Below, one piece after another: positions 27,044-36,280 of a stretch of DNA of 64,000 nt (its first letter is position 1; each line of letters opens with the position of its first letter). Location: the NCBI GenBank assembly GCA_002365855.1, contig DFAP01000071.1, positions 5,882 to 69,881 on the forward strand. The letters are read 5' to 3'. Source of the stretch: Pelotomaculum sp. UBA3103 (lineage in GTDB: Bacteria > Bacillota > Desulfotomaculia > Desulfotomaculales > Pelotomaculaceae). Position numbers and translations under genes: made by a program. The notes beneath the pieces were generated by a model that made no database searches, had not been told where the DNA came from, and saw only the letters and a list, made by a program, of their open reading frames with translations.

Positions 27044-28318
27044 TTAGTTCTCTTTGTCACCCAGGCTCCCAAGAGCTTTTTCCAGGTTGCCGCAATTCTC
27101 CCAAGGTCCTATAGTCGCAAATGAGAAGCAAGAAGGATTTAGCATTTTCACTGCCAGTTCATGAATATCTGAAGTTGTAACCTTGTTTAGTTTTTTCACT
27201 ATTTCATCCGGTGACATGACTTTACCGAGGTACAGCTGGGACTTTCCAAGCCTGCTCATGCGTGTGCTAACATTCTCCAGGCTTAAAAAGAGATTTCCTT
27301 TGAGCTGGTCCTTCGCTCTTTGAAGCTCATCCTCCTTAACCCCATTAGACTGTATTATCTTAATCTGCTTAAATATTAAGTCTAAAACCTCATCTACGTT
27401 TTGCTTGCTCAAGCCGGCATATATGCAAAACAGGCCGGTATCATGGTAAGAACTGTGATATGAATAAACAGAGTACACCAGACCCCTTTGTTCCCTGATT
27501 TCCTGAAACAGCCTGGAGCTGATGCCCCCACCCAGGATGGTGTTAATCATTTGAAATACATATATATCCTTATTATTTAGACTTAAACCGGGAGTGCCGA
27601 CACACAGGTGTACCTGTTCTGTTTCTTTGCTGCGGCATATAATATCCCGCCGGGGTGATGGAGATGTCAAGACCCTGGACTGTTCGGTCCCTTTTCGCCC
27701 TTCTAATACTTTTCTGATTTTTTTTACCGCATCTTCGTGTTCAATATTGCCAGCTACAGCTACAACAATTTTTGAAGGGTTGTAGTAGTTTTGATAATAT
27801 TGAAAAAGCCTATCCCTGGAAAGCCCGCTAATTACCTCCGCGGTCCCGATTATAGGCTGACCTAGCGCATGGCCATTCCACATTGAACTTGCAAATATAT
27901 CGTGTACAAGTTCATCTGGAGTATCCTCGTACATTTTTATTTCTTCAATTATTACATTTCTTTCCCTGTCAATATCCTTAGCCTCGAATTTTGATTCAAA
28001 CAGCATATCGCTTAGGAGATCTACCGCCAGGTCAAAGTGCTCATCAAGCACCCTGGCATAGTAACAAGTGTACTCTTTGGTCGTAAAAGCGTTTAACTGT
28101 CCTCCCACTGCGTCGAGTTCCTCAGCAATATCTTTAGCTGTTCTTTTTGATGTCCCCTTAAACATCATGTGCTCAATAAAGTGAGATATACCGTTTATTT
28201 CCTGGCTTTCGTACCTGGAGCCTATATCAACAAAAAAGCCTATTGATATCGAGCGGACGTGTGGTATTGTTTCCGTAAGGATATGCGCATTATTGTCGAG
28301 GGTGACCCTCTTAAACAT
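27044..28318 (-). CDS. M16 family zinc peptidase (processing-protease-like)
   Basis: The 424-residue protein has the inverted zinc motif HFIEHMMF (HxxEH) near residue 46 and the downstream Glu ligand in IIEEIKMYEDTPDE near 125, so it is the catalytically competent type. It also has the R/Y-containing second-half motif (GLVYSVYSYHS) near 290. B. subtilis MlpA/YmxG is the positional and family counterpart, between ylxY and ymxH. The substrate is unknown. No signal peptide is seen. AGGAGG precedes the ATG at 28318. The 280 bases upstream hold no gene. Confidence 0.93.
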   Translation of the reverse strand: MFKRVTLDNNAHILTETIPHVRSISIGFFVDIGSRYESQEINGISHFIEHMMFKGTSKRTAKDIAEELDAVGGQLNAFTTKEYTCYYARVLDEHFDLAVDLLSDMLFESKFEAKDIDRERNVIIEEIKMYEDTPDELVHDIFASSMWNGHALGQPIIGTAEVISGLSRDRLFQYYQNYYNPSKIVVAVAGNIEHEDAVKKIRKVLEGRKGTEQSRVLTSPSPRRDIICRSKETEQVHLCVGTPGLSLNNKDIYVFQMINTILGGGISSRLFQEIREQRGLVYSVYSYHSSYHDTGLFCIYAGLSKQNVDEVLDLIFKQIKIIQSNGVKEDELQRAKDQLKGNLFLSLENVSTRMSRLGKSQLYLGKVMSPDEIVKKLNKVTTSDIHELAVKMLNPSCFSFATIGPWENCGNLEKALGSLGDKEN

Positions 28319-28600
28319 TAAATGGAAACCTCCTTATTAAGCTGTCAATTAAAATTATTCGTTAAAGTTGTGACTTTTCCTTTATATGCTATGAAATTTA
28401 GACAACACTTGGTAAATGCTTCTAATACTAATAGAATTATTTAGCTAAAAAGGAATATGCCTTCCTTCCTAAAATGTTCCCCTATTTTGATTCCATTATT
28501 TATCTCTGATGAATATGAAGTTAATTCCCTAAATCCACAGTGTTACGTTCAAATACAAACCAGGCAGAAATCCTCTCTTGTTTATCCGATCAATGGTATC

Positions 28601-29356
28601 TTAAGCCTTTTTATTTTCAAGCCCTACCAGTAGTTCTGATACTTTTACCAGTTCATAGCCCTGATACTTAAGTTCCTTAATTACTTGTGGAAGGGCTTGA
28701 ACTGTCGGTGCCGTAGGGTGCATAAGCACTATTCCCCCGTTGTGCGCTTTATCAATAACACGCTTGACTATTACGGAGGGTTCCGGGCGCTGCCAGTCAA
28801 TAGTGTCGATGCTCCATAGAATTGTAGTATATCCCGATTCCTCGGCTGCTTTCAAAACCACATCTCCCCGCTCACCGTATGGCGGCGCGAAAAGGGTGGG
28901 TTTGCCACCCGTAATCCTAGTTAAAACTACTTCTGTTTTTTTTATTTCGTCTATATTAGCTGACTTGGATATCCTGTCGGGATGAGGATGAGAGTATCCA
29001 TGGCTGCCAATTTCAAGTCCGGACTGAAATATTTCACGAGTAAGCTCAGGGTAATCCTCTGCCCATTGCCCTCCAATAAATAATGTTGCCGCTACTTGGT
29101 TTTCCTTTAAAATCTCAATAATTTGCGGAACATATTCCTCTCCCCATACAACATTAAAAGTCAGTGAGATCTTTTTCTCACTGGAACTGCCACGGTAAAC
29201 AGGAGCCATGGTGGTAGTATCTGGTCCTCCCCAAAACTTAACCATGCTCCCCACGATTAAAAATATTGCTGCCAGGACCATCAAAACTAGCGGAATTCGT
29301 TTTTTCCTAACCAGGGCAAATAACAACAAAGTACCACCCCCACAATTGCTTTTCAT
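28601..29356 (-). CDS. Membrane-anchored polysaccharide deacetylase (YlxY type)
   Basis: After a short basic start and one membrane segment (IPLVLMVLAAIFLIVGSMV) the protein carries a NodB/polysaccharide deacetylase domain on the outside. Visible parts are KISLTFNVVWGEE, which corresponds to the catalytic TFDD motif region but has Asn-Val instead of Asp-Asp; SHGYSHPHPDR, the His-x3-His metal motif; and FAPPYGE. Loss of the Asp pair is reported for the YlxY branch and questions deacetylase activity. I take ATG 29356 as start (251 residues). An ATG at 29449 would add 31 residues but lies upstream of a terminator-like hairpin. It follows pnp as in Bacillus. Confidence 0.85.
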   Translation of the reverse strand: MKSNCGGGTLLLFALVRKKRIPLVLMVLAAIFLIVGSMVKFWGGPDTTTMAPVYRGSSSEKKISLTFNVVWGEEYVPQIIEILKENQVAATLFIGGQWAEDYPELTREIFQSGLEIGSHGYSHPHPDRISKSANIDEIKKTEVVLTRITGGKPTLFAPPYGERGDVVLKAAEESGYTTILWSIDTIDWQRPEPSVIVKRVIDKAHNGGIVLMHPTAPTVQALPQVIKELKYQGYELVKVSELLVGLENKKA

Positions 29357-29395
29357 AGATCCTATGCCTTTGGGAGTGTATAAATTATTTAAATA

Positions 29396-29418
29396 AAAAA
29401 CCTCTCCATAAGAGGTTT
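29396..29418 (-). terminator. Terminator-like hairpin upstream of the deacetylase gene
   Basis: On the minus strand AAACCTC and GAGGTTT form a seven-base stem followed by TTTTATTT. It lies between pnp and the deacetylase start, so it may end pnp transcripts or limit read-through. Confidence 0.65.
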
Positions 29419-29559
29419 GATGGCTGATAGTAAACCTATTGACATTCATAAGTTGGGGTTATTCCTTTGGCAGAAGGTGTGTCCCCTTTCCTTGAACCGA
29501 TGCTTTTGCAACGAAGTAACTGGTTTCAACATTTTACATTATTTTAATTTGTCGAAGGT

Positions 29560-29587
29560 CTTAAACCTCTTTATAAAGAGGTTTAAG
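29560..29587. repeat. Perfect 28-bp palindrome after pnp
   Basis: A perfect inverted repeat with half-site CTTAAACCTCTTTA and no loop. It has no T-run on the minus strand. Its core AAACCTCTT is shared with the hairpin at 29396-29418. It could be an mRNA 3' stabiliser for pnp or a protein-binding site. Confidence 0.7.
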
Positions 29588-29645
29588 AGCCGCTCGCTAC
29601 CTTCAAGAACTGCCGCTAACACCATATTAATTTTGATATGAGTAT

Positions 29646-31850
29646 CTATGCCCTGGACGTATTCCTGCTCTTAGGCCGTTGAAACTTGTCCTCTCTTGGC
29701 AAACCACCTTCCGGAGGAGGAACTGCATCCTTCTTGGATAGTTTCAACCGGCCCTGGTTATCATATCCTATGACTTTTACTATGATTTTATCCCCTTCTT
29801 TGACGACGTCTTCAACCTTATTCACACGGTGGTGTTCAAGTTGGGAAATATGAACAAGGCCCTCTTTTCCCTGAAGTCCAATAACTCCGGGTATGATTTC
29901 AACAAAGCAGCCAAAATCAGTTACCTTCGTTACCCTGCCTGTGAAAATTTCACCAGCCTGAACTTCCTTCGTAAGGGACTCAATTATTTGAAGAGCCATT
30001 TTACCCTTTTCCTGATCCACAGATGCTATGAATACCCTGCCATCGTCTTCAATATCTATATCTGCTCCAGTTTCTTCAACGATCTTTTTAATGATCTTGC
30101 CGCCTGGCCCAATAACGTCACGGATCTTATCCGGGTCAATAGTAATTTGAATAATCCTTGGAGCATTTGGTGATAGTTCCGGACGTGGCGCTGAAATAAC
30201 CTCTATCATTTTCCGCATAATGTGCATTCTTCCTTTGTGCGCTTGAGCAAGGGCTCTTTCAAATATATCTCTTGTAATGCCGGGAATCTTGATATCCATC
30301 TGTAAAGAGGTAATGCCTTTCTCTGTGCCGGAAACTTTAAAATCCATGTCACCAAGATGATCTTCAAAACCCTGTATATCGGTTAAAACCGTGAAGACCT
30401 CATCTTCTGATATTAAACCCATGGCAACACCTGCAACCGGCGCACTAATAGGCACCCCCGCATCCATTAAAGCAAGGCTGCTGCCGCAGACACTGCCCAT
30501 GGAAGTTGAGCCATTAGATTCCAATGCCTCCGATACAATTCTTATGGTATAGGGAAATTCTTCTTCAGGCGGAATTACCGCTTGAAGTGACCGCTCAACC
30601 AGAGCACCGTGACCAATTTCACGACGCCCGGCAGAACGCATGGGTCTTGTTTCACCTACACTAAATGGCGGAAAATTGTAGTGATGCATGAACCGTTTTG
30701 ATTCTTCCACACCCAGTCCATCAAGGATCTGCTCTTCTGAAATTGTGCCTAAAGTCACCACAGACAGAATTTGAGTTTGCCCACGGGTAAACAGGCCTGA
30801 TCCGTGAGGACTCGGCAACACGCCTACCTCTACCGTTATCGGCCGAACCTCATCCAGTGCCCGACCGTCAATTCGCTGGCCTTCCACGGCAATTAGCCGT
30901 CTTACAAGTCTTTTTTCAATATTGTCCAGTATTTTTTTAATCGTACCTTCATCTTCCGGATACTGTTCGGCAAACTGCTGCAGTAATTCGCCTTTTACTT
31001 CATCCAGATATCGGTCTCTAGCCTGTTTTAAAAGCCTTTCGTTTGCACACCTGCGCAGCACGGCATCCAGCCTTTCGGTAATAGGGCCGCTCACCGCTTC
31101 CAGCAGTTCGCTTTCAGGTTCAATTATTTCAGGAACTATTTTTTCCTTGGCTAATCCCAAACCAAGAGCTTCTTCCCGGAAGCTTTCAATAAAGTCTACT
31201 ATATTCTTAACCGCTTCATGACCATGTATAATAGCTTCAAGAACTATATCCTCCGGAACTTCCTTTGCATCAGCTTCAACCATCATCACAGCGTCCTTTG
31301 TTCCGGCAACCACTAGGCTCATTTCGCTTTGCGCCGTCTGCTCTAAAAGAGGATTTATTATAAACTTTCCATCGATGAGCCCTACAATAACACCCCCTAT
31401 GGGGTGTTTAAGGGGTATTTCTGATATATGCAAAGCTGCTGAAGCCCCCACCATTGCCGCTATTTCGGGCGCATGGTCCTGATCAACAGACATTATCGTA
31501 GCTATCACCTGAACCTCGTTGCGCAATTCTTTAGGGAACAGCGGTCTGATAGTCCTGTCAATAAGCCTGCAGGAGAGGACCGCTTTTTCACTTGGACGTC
31601 CTTCCCTCTTGATGAATCCGCCTGGTATTTTACCTACCGCATAAAACCTTTCTTCATAATCCACTGTCAGAGGGAGAAAATCGATGCCCGGTCTGACATG
31701 TCTCGCCATCGTAGCAGTTACCAGGACTGCAGTATCGCCATATCGAACAAAGACCGCACCACCGGCCTGCCTTCCCATTCTCCCTGTCTCTAACGTCATA
31801 CTTCTTCCACCAATAGTAACTTCTTTACTTAATACTGTATTCTCAAACAT
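29646..31850 (-). CDS. pnp: Polyribonucleotide nucleotidyltransferase (PNPase)
   Basis: PNPase degrades RNA 3' to 5' using phosphate and can add tails. The 734-residue protein has two RNase PH-like domains. The second (from about residue 310) carries the active-site [23 protein letters not shown] stretch in two parts and the DxxD metal site ([17 protein letters not shown]). A KH domain (residues about 555-615, [11 protein letters not shown]) and an S1 domain (about 625-695) follow. The ATG at 31850 has AGGAGG upstream. Its place after rpsO is universal. RNase J is encoded at 16309-17976. Confidence 0.98.
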   Translation of the reverse strand: MFENTVLSKEVTIGGRSMTLETGRMGRQAGGAVFVRYGDTAVLVTATMARHVRPGIDFLPLTVDYEERFYAVGKIPGGFIKREGRPSEKAVLSCRLIDRTIRPLFPKELRNEVQVIATIMSVDQDHAPEIAAMVGASAALHISEIPLKHPIGGVIVGLIDGKFIINPLLEQTAQSEMSLVVAGTKDAVMMVEADAKEVPEDIVLEAIIHGHEAVKNIVDFIESFREEALGLGLAKEKIVPEIIEPESELLEAVSGPITERLDAVLRRCANERLLKQARDRYLDEVKGELLQQFAEQYPEDEGTIKKILDNIEKRLVRRLIAVEGQRIDGRALDEVRPITVEVGVLPSPHGSGLFTRGQTQILSVVTLGTISEEQILDGLGVEESKRFMHHYNFPPFSVGETRPMRSAGRREIGHGALVERSLQAVIPPEEEFPYTIRIVSEALESNGSTSMGSVCGSSLALMDAGVPISAPVAGVAMGLISEDEVFTVLTDIQGFEDHLGDMDFKVSGTEKGITSLQMDIKIPGITRDIFERALAQAHKGRMHIMRKMIEVISAPRPELSPNAPRIIQITIDPDKIRDVIGPGGKIIKKIVEETGADIDIEDDGRVFIASVDQEKGKMALQIIESLTKEVQAGEIFTGRVTKVTDFGCFVEIIPGVIGLQGKEGLVHISQLEHHRVNKVEDVVKEGDKIIVKVIGYDNQGRLKLSKKDAVPPPEGGLPREDKFQRPKSRNTSRA

Positions 31851-31964
31851 TTAAGGGCCAAACCTCCTGTATTAGAAGAAAATTTAAATTAACCTATAAT
31901 ATTTCTCTTATTTTTATATTATCTCCTTCTTGTGAACGAAAAAATACATTAAACCTTAGACGAA

Positions 31965-31991
31965 AATGAAGCGGGAACATCCCGCTTCATT
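31965..31991. terminator. Terminator after rpsO
   Basis: AATGAAGCGGG and CCCGCTTCATT form a perfect eleven-base stem with a five-base loop seven bases past the rpsO stop. On the minus strand it is followed by TTCGTCTAAGGTTT, so the U-run is weak. It may be a processing or partial termination site between rpsO and pnp, like the RNase III hairpin found there in E. coli. Confidence 0.75.
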
Positions 31992-31998
31992 AAATTTA

Positions 31999-32268
31999 TT
32001 ACTTTCTTAAACCGAGTTTTTCAATTAGTTTACGATACCTGTCGAATTGACGATCTCGTAGATAATTGAGCAGAGCCCTTCTCTGACCGACCATTTTTAA
32101 CAGACCCCTGCGGGAGTGATGATCGCCCTTGTGAAGCTTCAGGTGCTCTGTCAGAGTGTTTATTCTTTCGGTTAAAATAGCAACCTGCACTTCAGGGGAT
32201 CCAGTGTCATTCTCATGTGTTTTGTGCTTGGAAATAACGTTTTGCTTTTGTTCGGTAGTCAAGGCCAT
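31999..32268 (-). CDS. rpsO: 30S ribosomal protein S15
   Basis: The 89-residue protein is the normal length for S15 and contains the family signature [20 protein letters not shown] and [13 protein letters not shown]. It binds the central domain of 16S rRNA early in 30S assembly. The ATG at 32268 has GGAGGTGA five bases upstream, so the frame extending to 32307 is not used. It shares a transcript with the two small genes upstream, and probably with pnp. Confidence 0.98.
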   Translation of the reverse strand: MALTTEQKQNVISKHKTHENDTGSPEVQVAILTERINTLTEHLKLHKGDHHSRRGLLKMVGQRRALLNYLRDRQFDRYRKLIEKLGLRK

Positions 32269-32355
32269 GCCGCTCACCTCCTTTTTATTGAAATCGCTGC
32301 AGGCCAAGCAAACCGCTGGAGAAACATGTTCCCTAGCCTACAGTTCATCGGGAGT

Positions 32356-32577
32356 CTATTTCCCAATTATAGTAATTACCAGGCGTCCGCCCGGTATATC
32401 TTTAGCAACTATATCAAAAATCCGTCCTGACTTAGCGAAAAACCCTCTAAAGCGGGTTGCAGTGGGAATTTTTCCAGGTATCCCGCTGGCGGCGTTGATG
32501 ATATCTACCGTCATAATATTTTCTTGTCTCATGTCCCGCAAGCGCTTCCGGGCGTGTTCAGTGATAATAACTCTCAT
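32356..32577 (-). CDS. Small conserved-looking protein, DUF4258/RelE-like in character
   Basis: This 73-residue basic protein starts RVIITEHARKRLRDMRQENI, which resembles the TEHA-x2-R-x2-R opening of DUF4258 and related small RelE/BrnT-fold proteins. It ends FDIVAKDIPGGRLVITIIGK, a beta-hairpin of the same kind. Such proteins are often RNA-cleaving toxins or toxin-like housekeeping proteins. No catalytic set can be confirmed here. It follows the 74-residue gene by 15 bases and precedes rpsO. The ribosome site is weak (TAGGG before ATG 32577). The function is unknown. Confidence 0.7.
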   Translation of the reverse strand: MRVIITEHARKRLRDMRQENIMTVDIINAASGIPGKIPTATRFRGFFAKSGRIFDIVAKDIPGGRLVITIIGK

Positions 32578-32592
32578 AAGTAACCCTAATTA

Positions 32593-32817
32593 TTATCCAT
32601 GCGACTTATATGCCGGTTCATCATCCTCTTGGGTGAGGAAAGCATACAGCGCATCCTGGAAGGCTGCCAACCGGACATCATTCATATTAGACTGTAAATA
32701 TATCACCTCGAGTTCTTTCTTCAATGACTGAAACTCTTCACTCAAACAGATCAGAGCAATGTGATTAAGCCATTTCCTGATTTCTTCGTCCGGGAAGCCA
32801 AATCTAGGAACTCCCAT
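32593..32817 (-). CDS. Small hypothetical protein, first gene of the rpsO transcript
   Basis: This 74-residue acidic protein appears largely alpha-helical (KWLNHIALICLSEEFQSLKKELEVIYLQ), with no membrane segment and no recognised family. AAGGAGA precedes the ATG at 32817. It is the first gene after a good promoter at 32893-32921 and forms a tight pair with the 73-residue gene. The acidic-then-basic small pair is reminiscent of an antitoxin-toxin arrangement, which is inference only. Confidence 0.65.
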   Translation of the reverse strand: MGVPRFGFPDEEIRKWLNHIALICLSEEFQSLKKELEVIYLQSNMNDVRLAAFQDALYAFLTQEDDEPAYKSHG

Positions 32818-32892
32818 GACTTATGTCTCCTTTAAAAAACGGGAATCCATCAATATGTTACCCGTCTTAAAATACAGGATTTTAACGCGTTA

Positions 32893-32921
32893 ATTGTAGC
32901 ATAACCAGGCATTAATGTAAA
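32893..32921 (-). promoter_or_regulatory. Promoter ahead of the small gene pair and rpsO
   Basis: TTTACA (32916-32921), a 17-base spacer and TACAAT (32893-32898) on the minus strand give a five-of-six match in each hexamer at ideal spacing. It lies about 75 bases before the 74-residue gene, and gives the small pair, rpsO and possibly pnp a start separate from ribF. Confidence 0.75.
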
Positions 32922-32958
32922 CGTTGCCTCTCACAATTATATTGTGCCAGGATCTTTT

Positions 32959-33897
32959 TTATTCCTTTGCTTCCGACCATTCCTTCCTGGCCTCATGGAT
33001 ATCTCTGTGTATCTGTTGAACAAGGTCGGAAGGTGATGCAAACCTTTTTTCACCTCTTAGACGCCTCGTGTAATTAATTTTTATCTGCTTACCGTACAGA
33101 TTTTGATAGAAGTCAAGCAGATGCACTTCGATATTCTTTGATTTGCATTTAAACGTCGGTTTGATGCCGATATTAGCAACTCCATAGTAGATATCACCGT
33201 TAACATTTACCTTAGCTGAATATACACCATTAGCAGGTATTAAATATTTTTCATCGATTTCAATATTGGCCGTTGGAAAACCAAGTGTTGTACTTCCGCG
33301 CCTGTCCCCGGCAACTACCTCTCCTTCAGTAAACGGATAATAACCAAGAAACTTAGCTGCTTCCGCTACTTCACCATTAATTATCAACTTCCTGATCAGG
33401 GTACTGCTCACAGCTTTTCCTTCCACCATAACAGGCGGGATCACCCTCACACGGTAATCATGCTTAACAGAAAGCTTTTCCAGCAGATCTGGTGTTCCCC
33501 GTCCACAATGGCCAAAGGTATAATTATAACCTACTACGATGCCCTTACTTTCCAGTTCGTCACAAAGGACTTTTTTGATAAAATCCCCAGGCGCCATGCG
33601 CGCCAGTGTTAGATCAAAAGGTATTAGTAACAGGACATCCACGCCCATTTTTGCAATCAAACTTTGTTTTGACTCCTGAGAAAGAAGTTGTGGCGGACAG
33701 TTTCCCGGATTTAAAACTGCAAGAGGATGAGGATGAAAGGTAAAAACAGCCGGCGTGCCATCAATTGATCTTGCTAGTGTCACCAGTTCCTCAAGAAGTT
33801 TCTGGTGGCCGAGGTGTACTCCGTCAAAGTTCCCAAGTCCAATCACAAACCTGCTGTGTTTATCCTTGAGACTCAGCCAGCTATTGTAAACCTGCAT
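32959..33897 (-). CDS. ribF: Bifunctional riboflavin kinase / FAD synthetase
   Basis: RibF converts riboflavin to FMN and then FAD. The 312-residue protein has the N-terminal nucleotidyltransferase domain with GLGNFDGVHLGHQKLL near residue 20 and the SSTLIRKLI segment near 160. The C-terminal flavokinase domain starts near 185 with GSTTLGFPTANIE. The length is standard. The ATG at 33897 is preceded by AGGGGGTT and chosen over the frame start at 33933, which overlaps truB. It follows truB as in most Firmicutes. Confidence 0.97.
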   Translation of the reverse strand: MQVYNSWLSLKDKHSRFVIGLGNFDGVHLGHQKLLEELVTLARSIDGTPAVFTFHPHPLAVLNPGNCPPQLLSQESKQSLIAKMGVDVLLLIPFDLTLARMAPGDFIKKVLCDELESKGIVVGYNYTFGHCGRGTPDLLEKLSVKHDYRVRVIPPVMVEGKAVSSTLIRKLIINGEVAEAAKFLGYYPFTEGEVVAGDRRGSTTLGFPTANIEIDEKYLIPANGVYSAKVNVNGDIYYGVANIGIKPTFKCKSKNIEVHLLDFYQNLYGKQIKINYTRRLRGEKRFASPSDLVQQIHRDIHEARKEWSEAKE

Positions 33898-33911
33898 TAA
33901 TAAACCCCCTA

Positions 33912-34844
33912 TTATTGCCTTGCCAGGACACAAAGCGGTTTAAAAAAAAGCCTATCCCTATCCTCTGGATCGAGAGCTGTCTCTGCAATAGCTAATAGTT
34001 TCTCTGAACCCATCAGCCGGACCAGATCACCCTCAGCTAAATACTCCGGCATCCCTGCAACTCCCGGAAGATATAATTTTGAACCAGAGAGGACCGCTGA
34101 CAGTGCCCCGTTATTTACAAGCACTTTAGGCAAGCCAGAAAGCACAAAGTCCACAGGCATAATCAATTCTTTCAGCTGCTGGCCCTGTCTAAAATTCTTG
34201 ATGTCTTCAAGAGTCTTTGAATCTTTCAGGCTAAAAGAGCCCGCTCTTGTGCGCACAAGGAAAGACATATAAGCTCCATAGCCAAGATGCCTGCCCAAAT
34301 CGTTACAGAGTGACCGGACATATGTACCTTTAGAACAGGTCAGGTGAATCAGAGCCCTAGGATTCGGACTGCCCCAGCCAGTCCCACAGATAAATTCCAA
34401 TGAATATATCTTTATAGATCTTTCCGGACGCTCTACCGAAATACCAGCCCTGGCCAACTGGTAAAGTTTTTTACCCTTCCACTTCAGGGCGGAAGTCATC
34501 GGCGGGACCTGCTGGATCACACCTGTGAATACAGGCAGAGCTGACCGGACAGCATTTTCATTTAAGTTTGATGCATCGTTCCTGGCAACAACATCCCCAT
34601 AAGAATCAGCAGATGAAGTAGTCACTCCAAATGTGATTTCAGTCCGGTACTCCTTGTCGTCTTCAAGCAGAAACCTGGCCAAACGGGTTGCTGTACCCAG
34701 ACAGATCACCAGAACTCCCGCCGCGCCCGGGTCGAGCGTTCCTGTATGACCGGCTTTTTTAACACCAAGAGTACGCCGGATGAATTCAACTACATCGTGG
34801 GAAGACATTCCCGGCGGTTTAAGCACATTGATAAACCCGTTCAC
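33912..34844 (-). CDS. truB: tRNA pseudouridine(55) synthase
   Basis: TruB makes pseudouridine 55 in the T-loop of all elongator tRNAs. The 310-residue protein begins [19 protein letters not shown] and has the catalytic Asp in GHTGTLDPGAAG near residue 39, plus the CSKGTYVRSLCNDLG segment near 170 and a C-terminal PUA-like domain. Its ATG overlaps the nrnA stop (ATGA at 34841-34844), indicating translational coupling. Confidence 0.97.
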   Translation of the reverse strand: MNGFINVLKPPGMSSHDVVEFIRRTLGVKKAGHTGTLDPGAAGVLVICLGTATRLARFLLEDDKEYRTEITFGVTTSSADSYGDVVARNDASNLNENAVRSALPVFTGVIQQVPPMTSALKWKGKKLYQLARAGISVERPERSIKIYSLEFICGTGWGSPNPRALIHLTCSKGTYVRSLCNDLGRHLGYGAYMSFLVRTRAGSFSLKDSKTLEDIKNFRQGQQLKELIMPVDFVLSGLPKVLVNNGALSAVLSGSKLYLPGVAGMPEYLAEGDLVRLMGSEKLLAIAETALDPEDRDRLFFKPLCVLARQ

Positions 34845-35818
34845 GGAAGCATACCTCCGGTCGCTTCAACCGCTGCCGCAACAACACTCCCCTGTATCTC
34901 ACTCAGATCCCCGTACATAACACAGCCAGCAGCGCGCAGGTGACCTCCGCCGCCAAATTTAGCGGCCAAACGGTTTACATCAACACTATCCTTTGACCTG
35001 AAACTAATCTTGTAACTGCCTTCTAAAGTTTCACGAAAGACCAGACCCACCTGAACACCTTTCAACGACCTTGTATAATTAACCAGACCCTCTGTATGCT
35101 CGTCCCCTGCACCACAATTTCGTAGCATCTCACGGGTTACGGTCATCCAGCATACTTTTTCGCAGGGACTTAAAGATATTTTGCTAATTGCTGCACCCAG
35201 TAGGATTAAAGATGCCCTCGGTCTTTCTTCGTTAAGAAGAATGTTAACTTTGGATGCGGGGACACCAATTTCCATAAGCTCAGCAACCCTGCGGAGTGTA
35301 CCCGGTGTTGTATTATCATATTGAAACGAACCTGTATCAGTTATAATTGCTGTATAAAGACAAATTGCAGCTTCCAGACTTATATCCAACCCCATCAATT
35401 TGAATATATCGAATATTATTTCACCAACAGCTGCGGCGTTAGGCTCAACATACCTGTAAGTTCCAAAGGTAACGGCACTTGCGTGGTGGTCGATGTTTAT
35501 TACCGCCATATCACTTGCAAGAAGCTCCTGGTAGCCTCTACCAAGCCTTTCCGGTACTGAACAGTCTAATACTATCAGAGTGTCAAAAGGTCCCTCAGGT
35601 GGTTCACCTGCGTGAAAACGTTCTGCGCCATTCAGGAACCCGTATATTTCCGGAATAGGATCGGGGCCGGCTATAACGAAATCTTTACCAAGTAATTCAA
35701 GTAATGCGCCCATGGCAAGGGCCGAACCAAGACTATCTCCGTCAGGCATAACATGACCGCAGATTAAAGCGTTTTTTGAACGTCCTATGGCCTGAGCTAT
35801 TTCCTCTAAATTATTCAT
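34841..35818 (-). CDS. nrnA: Bifunctional oligoribonuclease / pAp phosphatase NrnA (DHH family)
   Basis: NrnA degrades short RNA fragments left by exonucleases and dephosphorylates pAp. The 325-residue protein shows the DHH phosphoesterase motifs [15 protein letters not shown] near residue 22, [10 protein letters not shown] near 85 and the namesake IDHHAS near 107. A C-terminal DHHA1 domain ends with the [14 protein letters not shown]-binding motif. The ATG at 35818 has GGAGG five bases upstream and overlaps the end of rbfA. Together with PNPase and RNase J it completes an RNA turnover set in this window. Confidence 0.95.
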   Translation of the reverse strand: MNNLEEIAQAIGRSKNALICGHVMPDGDSLGSALAMGALLELLGKDFVIAGPDPIPEIYGFLNGAERFHAGEPPEGPFDTLIVLDCSVPERLGRGYQELLASDMAVINIDHHASAVTFGTYRYVEPNAAAVGEIIFDIFKLMGLDISLEAAICLYTAIITDTGSFQYDNTTPGTLRRVAELMEIGVPASKVNILLNEERPRASLILLGAAISKISLSPCEKVCWMTVTREMLRNCGAGDEHTEGLVNYTRSLKGVQVGLVFRETLEGSYKISFRSKDSVDVNRLAAKFGGGGHLRAAGCVMYGDLSEIQGSVVAAAVEATGGMLP

Positions 35819-36173
35819 TCCGGCCTCCGTCCTTTTCACGAACCTCAGCCATTAATGCAATCAATCTTGTTCCGTGACTAATAGAATGATCGAGTTTAAA
35901 AGTTATTTCTGGAGTATAGCGAAGGCGTATTCTTTTACCCAGTTCTCCCCGGATAAACCCTTGAGCATTATGGAGTGCTTCTATGGTCGCCTTTTGATCA
36001 GCAGGCTCTCCAAGAACACTGACGTAAATACTGGTATACCTTAGATCCTTTGACACTTCAACAGATGTTACCGTAACAAAACCACCAATCCTGGGATCTT
36101 TTAACCCTTCTCTTAGTAAGTCAGATACTTCTTTCTTTATTGCCTCTGCCAACCTTTCGGGGCGGAAGGACAT
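35811..36173 (-). CDS. rbfA: 30S ribosome-binding factor A
   Basis: RbfA is a small KH-fold protein needed for late 16S rRNA 5'-end maturation, especially in the cold. The 120-residue protein has the start [17 protein letters not shown], the [19 protein letters not shown] segment near residue 30 and [14 protein letters not shown] near 82, all typical. The ATG at 36173 is preceded by GGGAGGTG five bases upstream. It overlaps nrnA by eight bases. The 107 bases between infB and rbfA contain no feature I recognise. Confidence 0.96.
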   Translation of the reverse strand: MSFRPERLAEAIKKEVSDLLREGLKDPRIGGFVTVTSVEVSKDLRYTSIYVSVLGEPADQKATIEALHNAQGFIRGELGKRIRLRYTPEITFKLDHSISHGTRLIALMAEVREKDGGRNE

Positions 36174-36280
36174 TGGGGCACCTCCCAATATGACGTGAGT
36201 CGTTAGCCGTCGGTCTTTTCCATCGTAATATTAAGCTCTCGCTCAGCCAAAGGCTAATGACCAACGTCCGGATACTGTCA

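Noticed and set aside
32825-32875. A leader attenuator (ACGGG with CCCGT then TTTTTT) before the 74-residue gene
   Set aside because: The T-run is suggestive, but the stem is only five pairs across an 18-base loop with inner mismatches.
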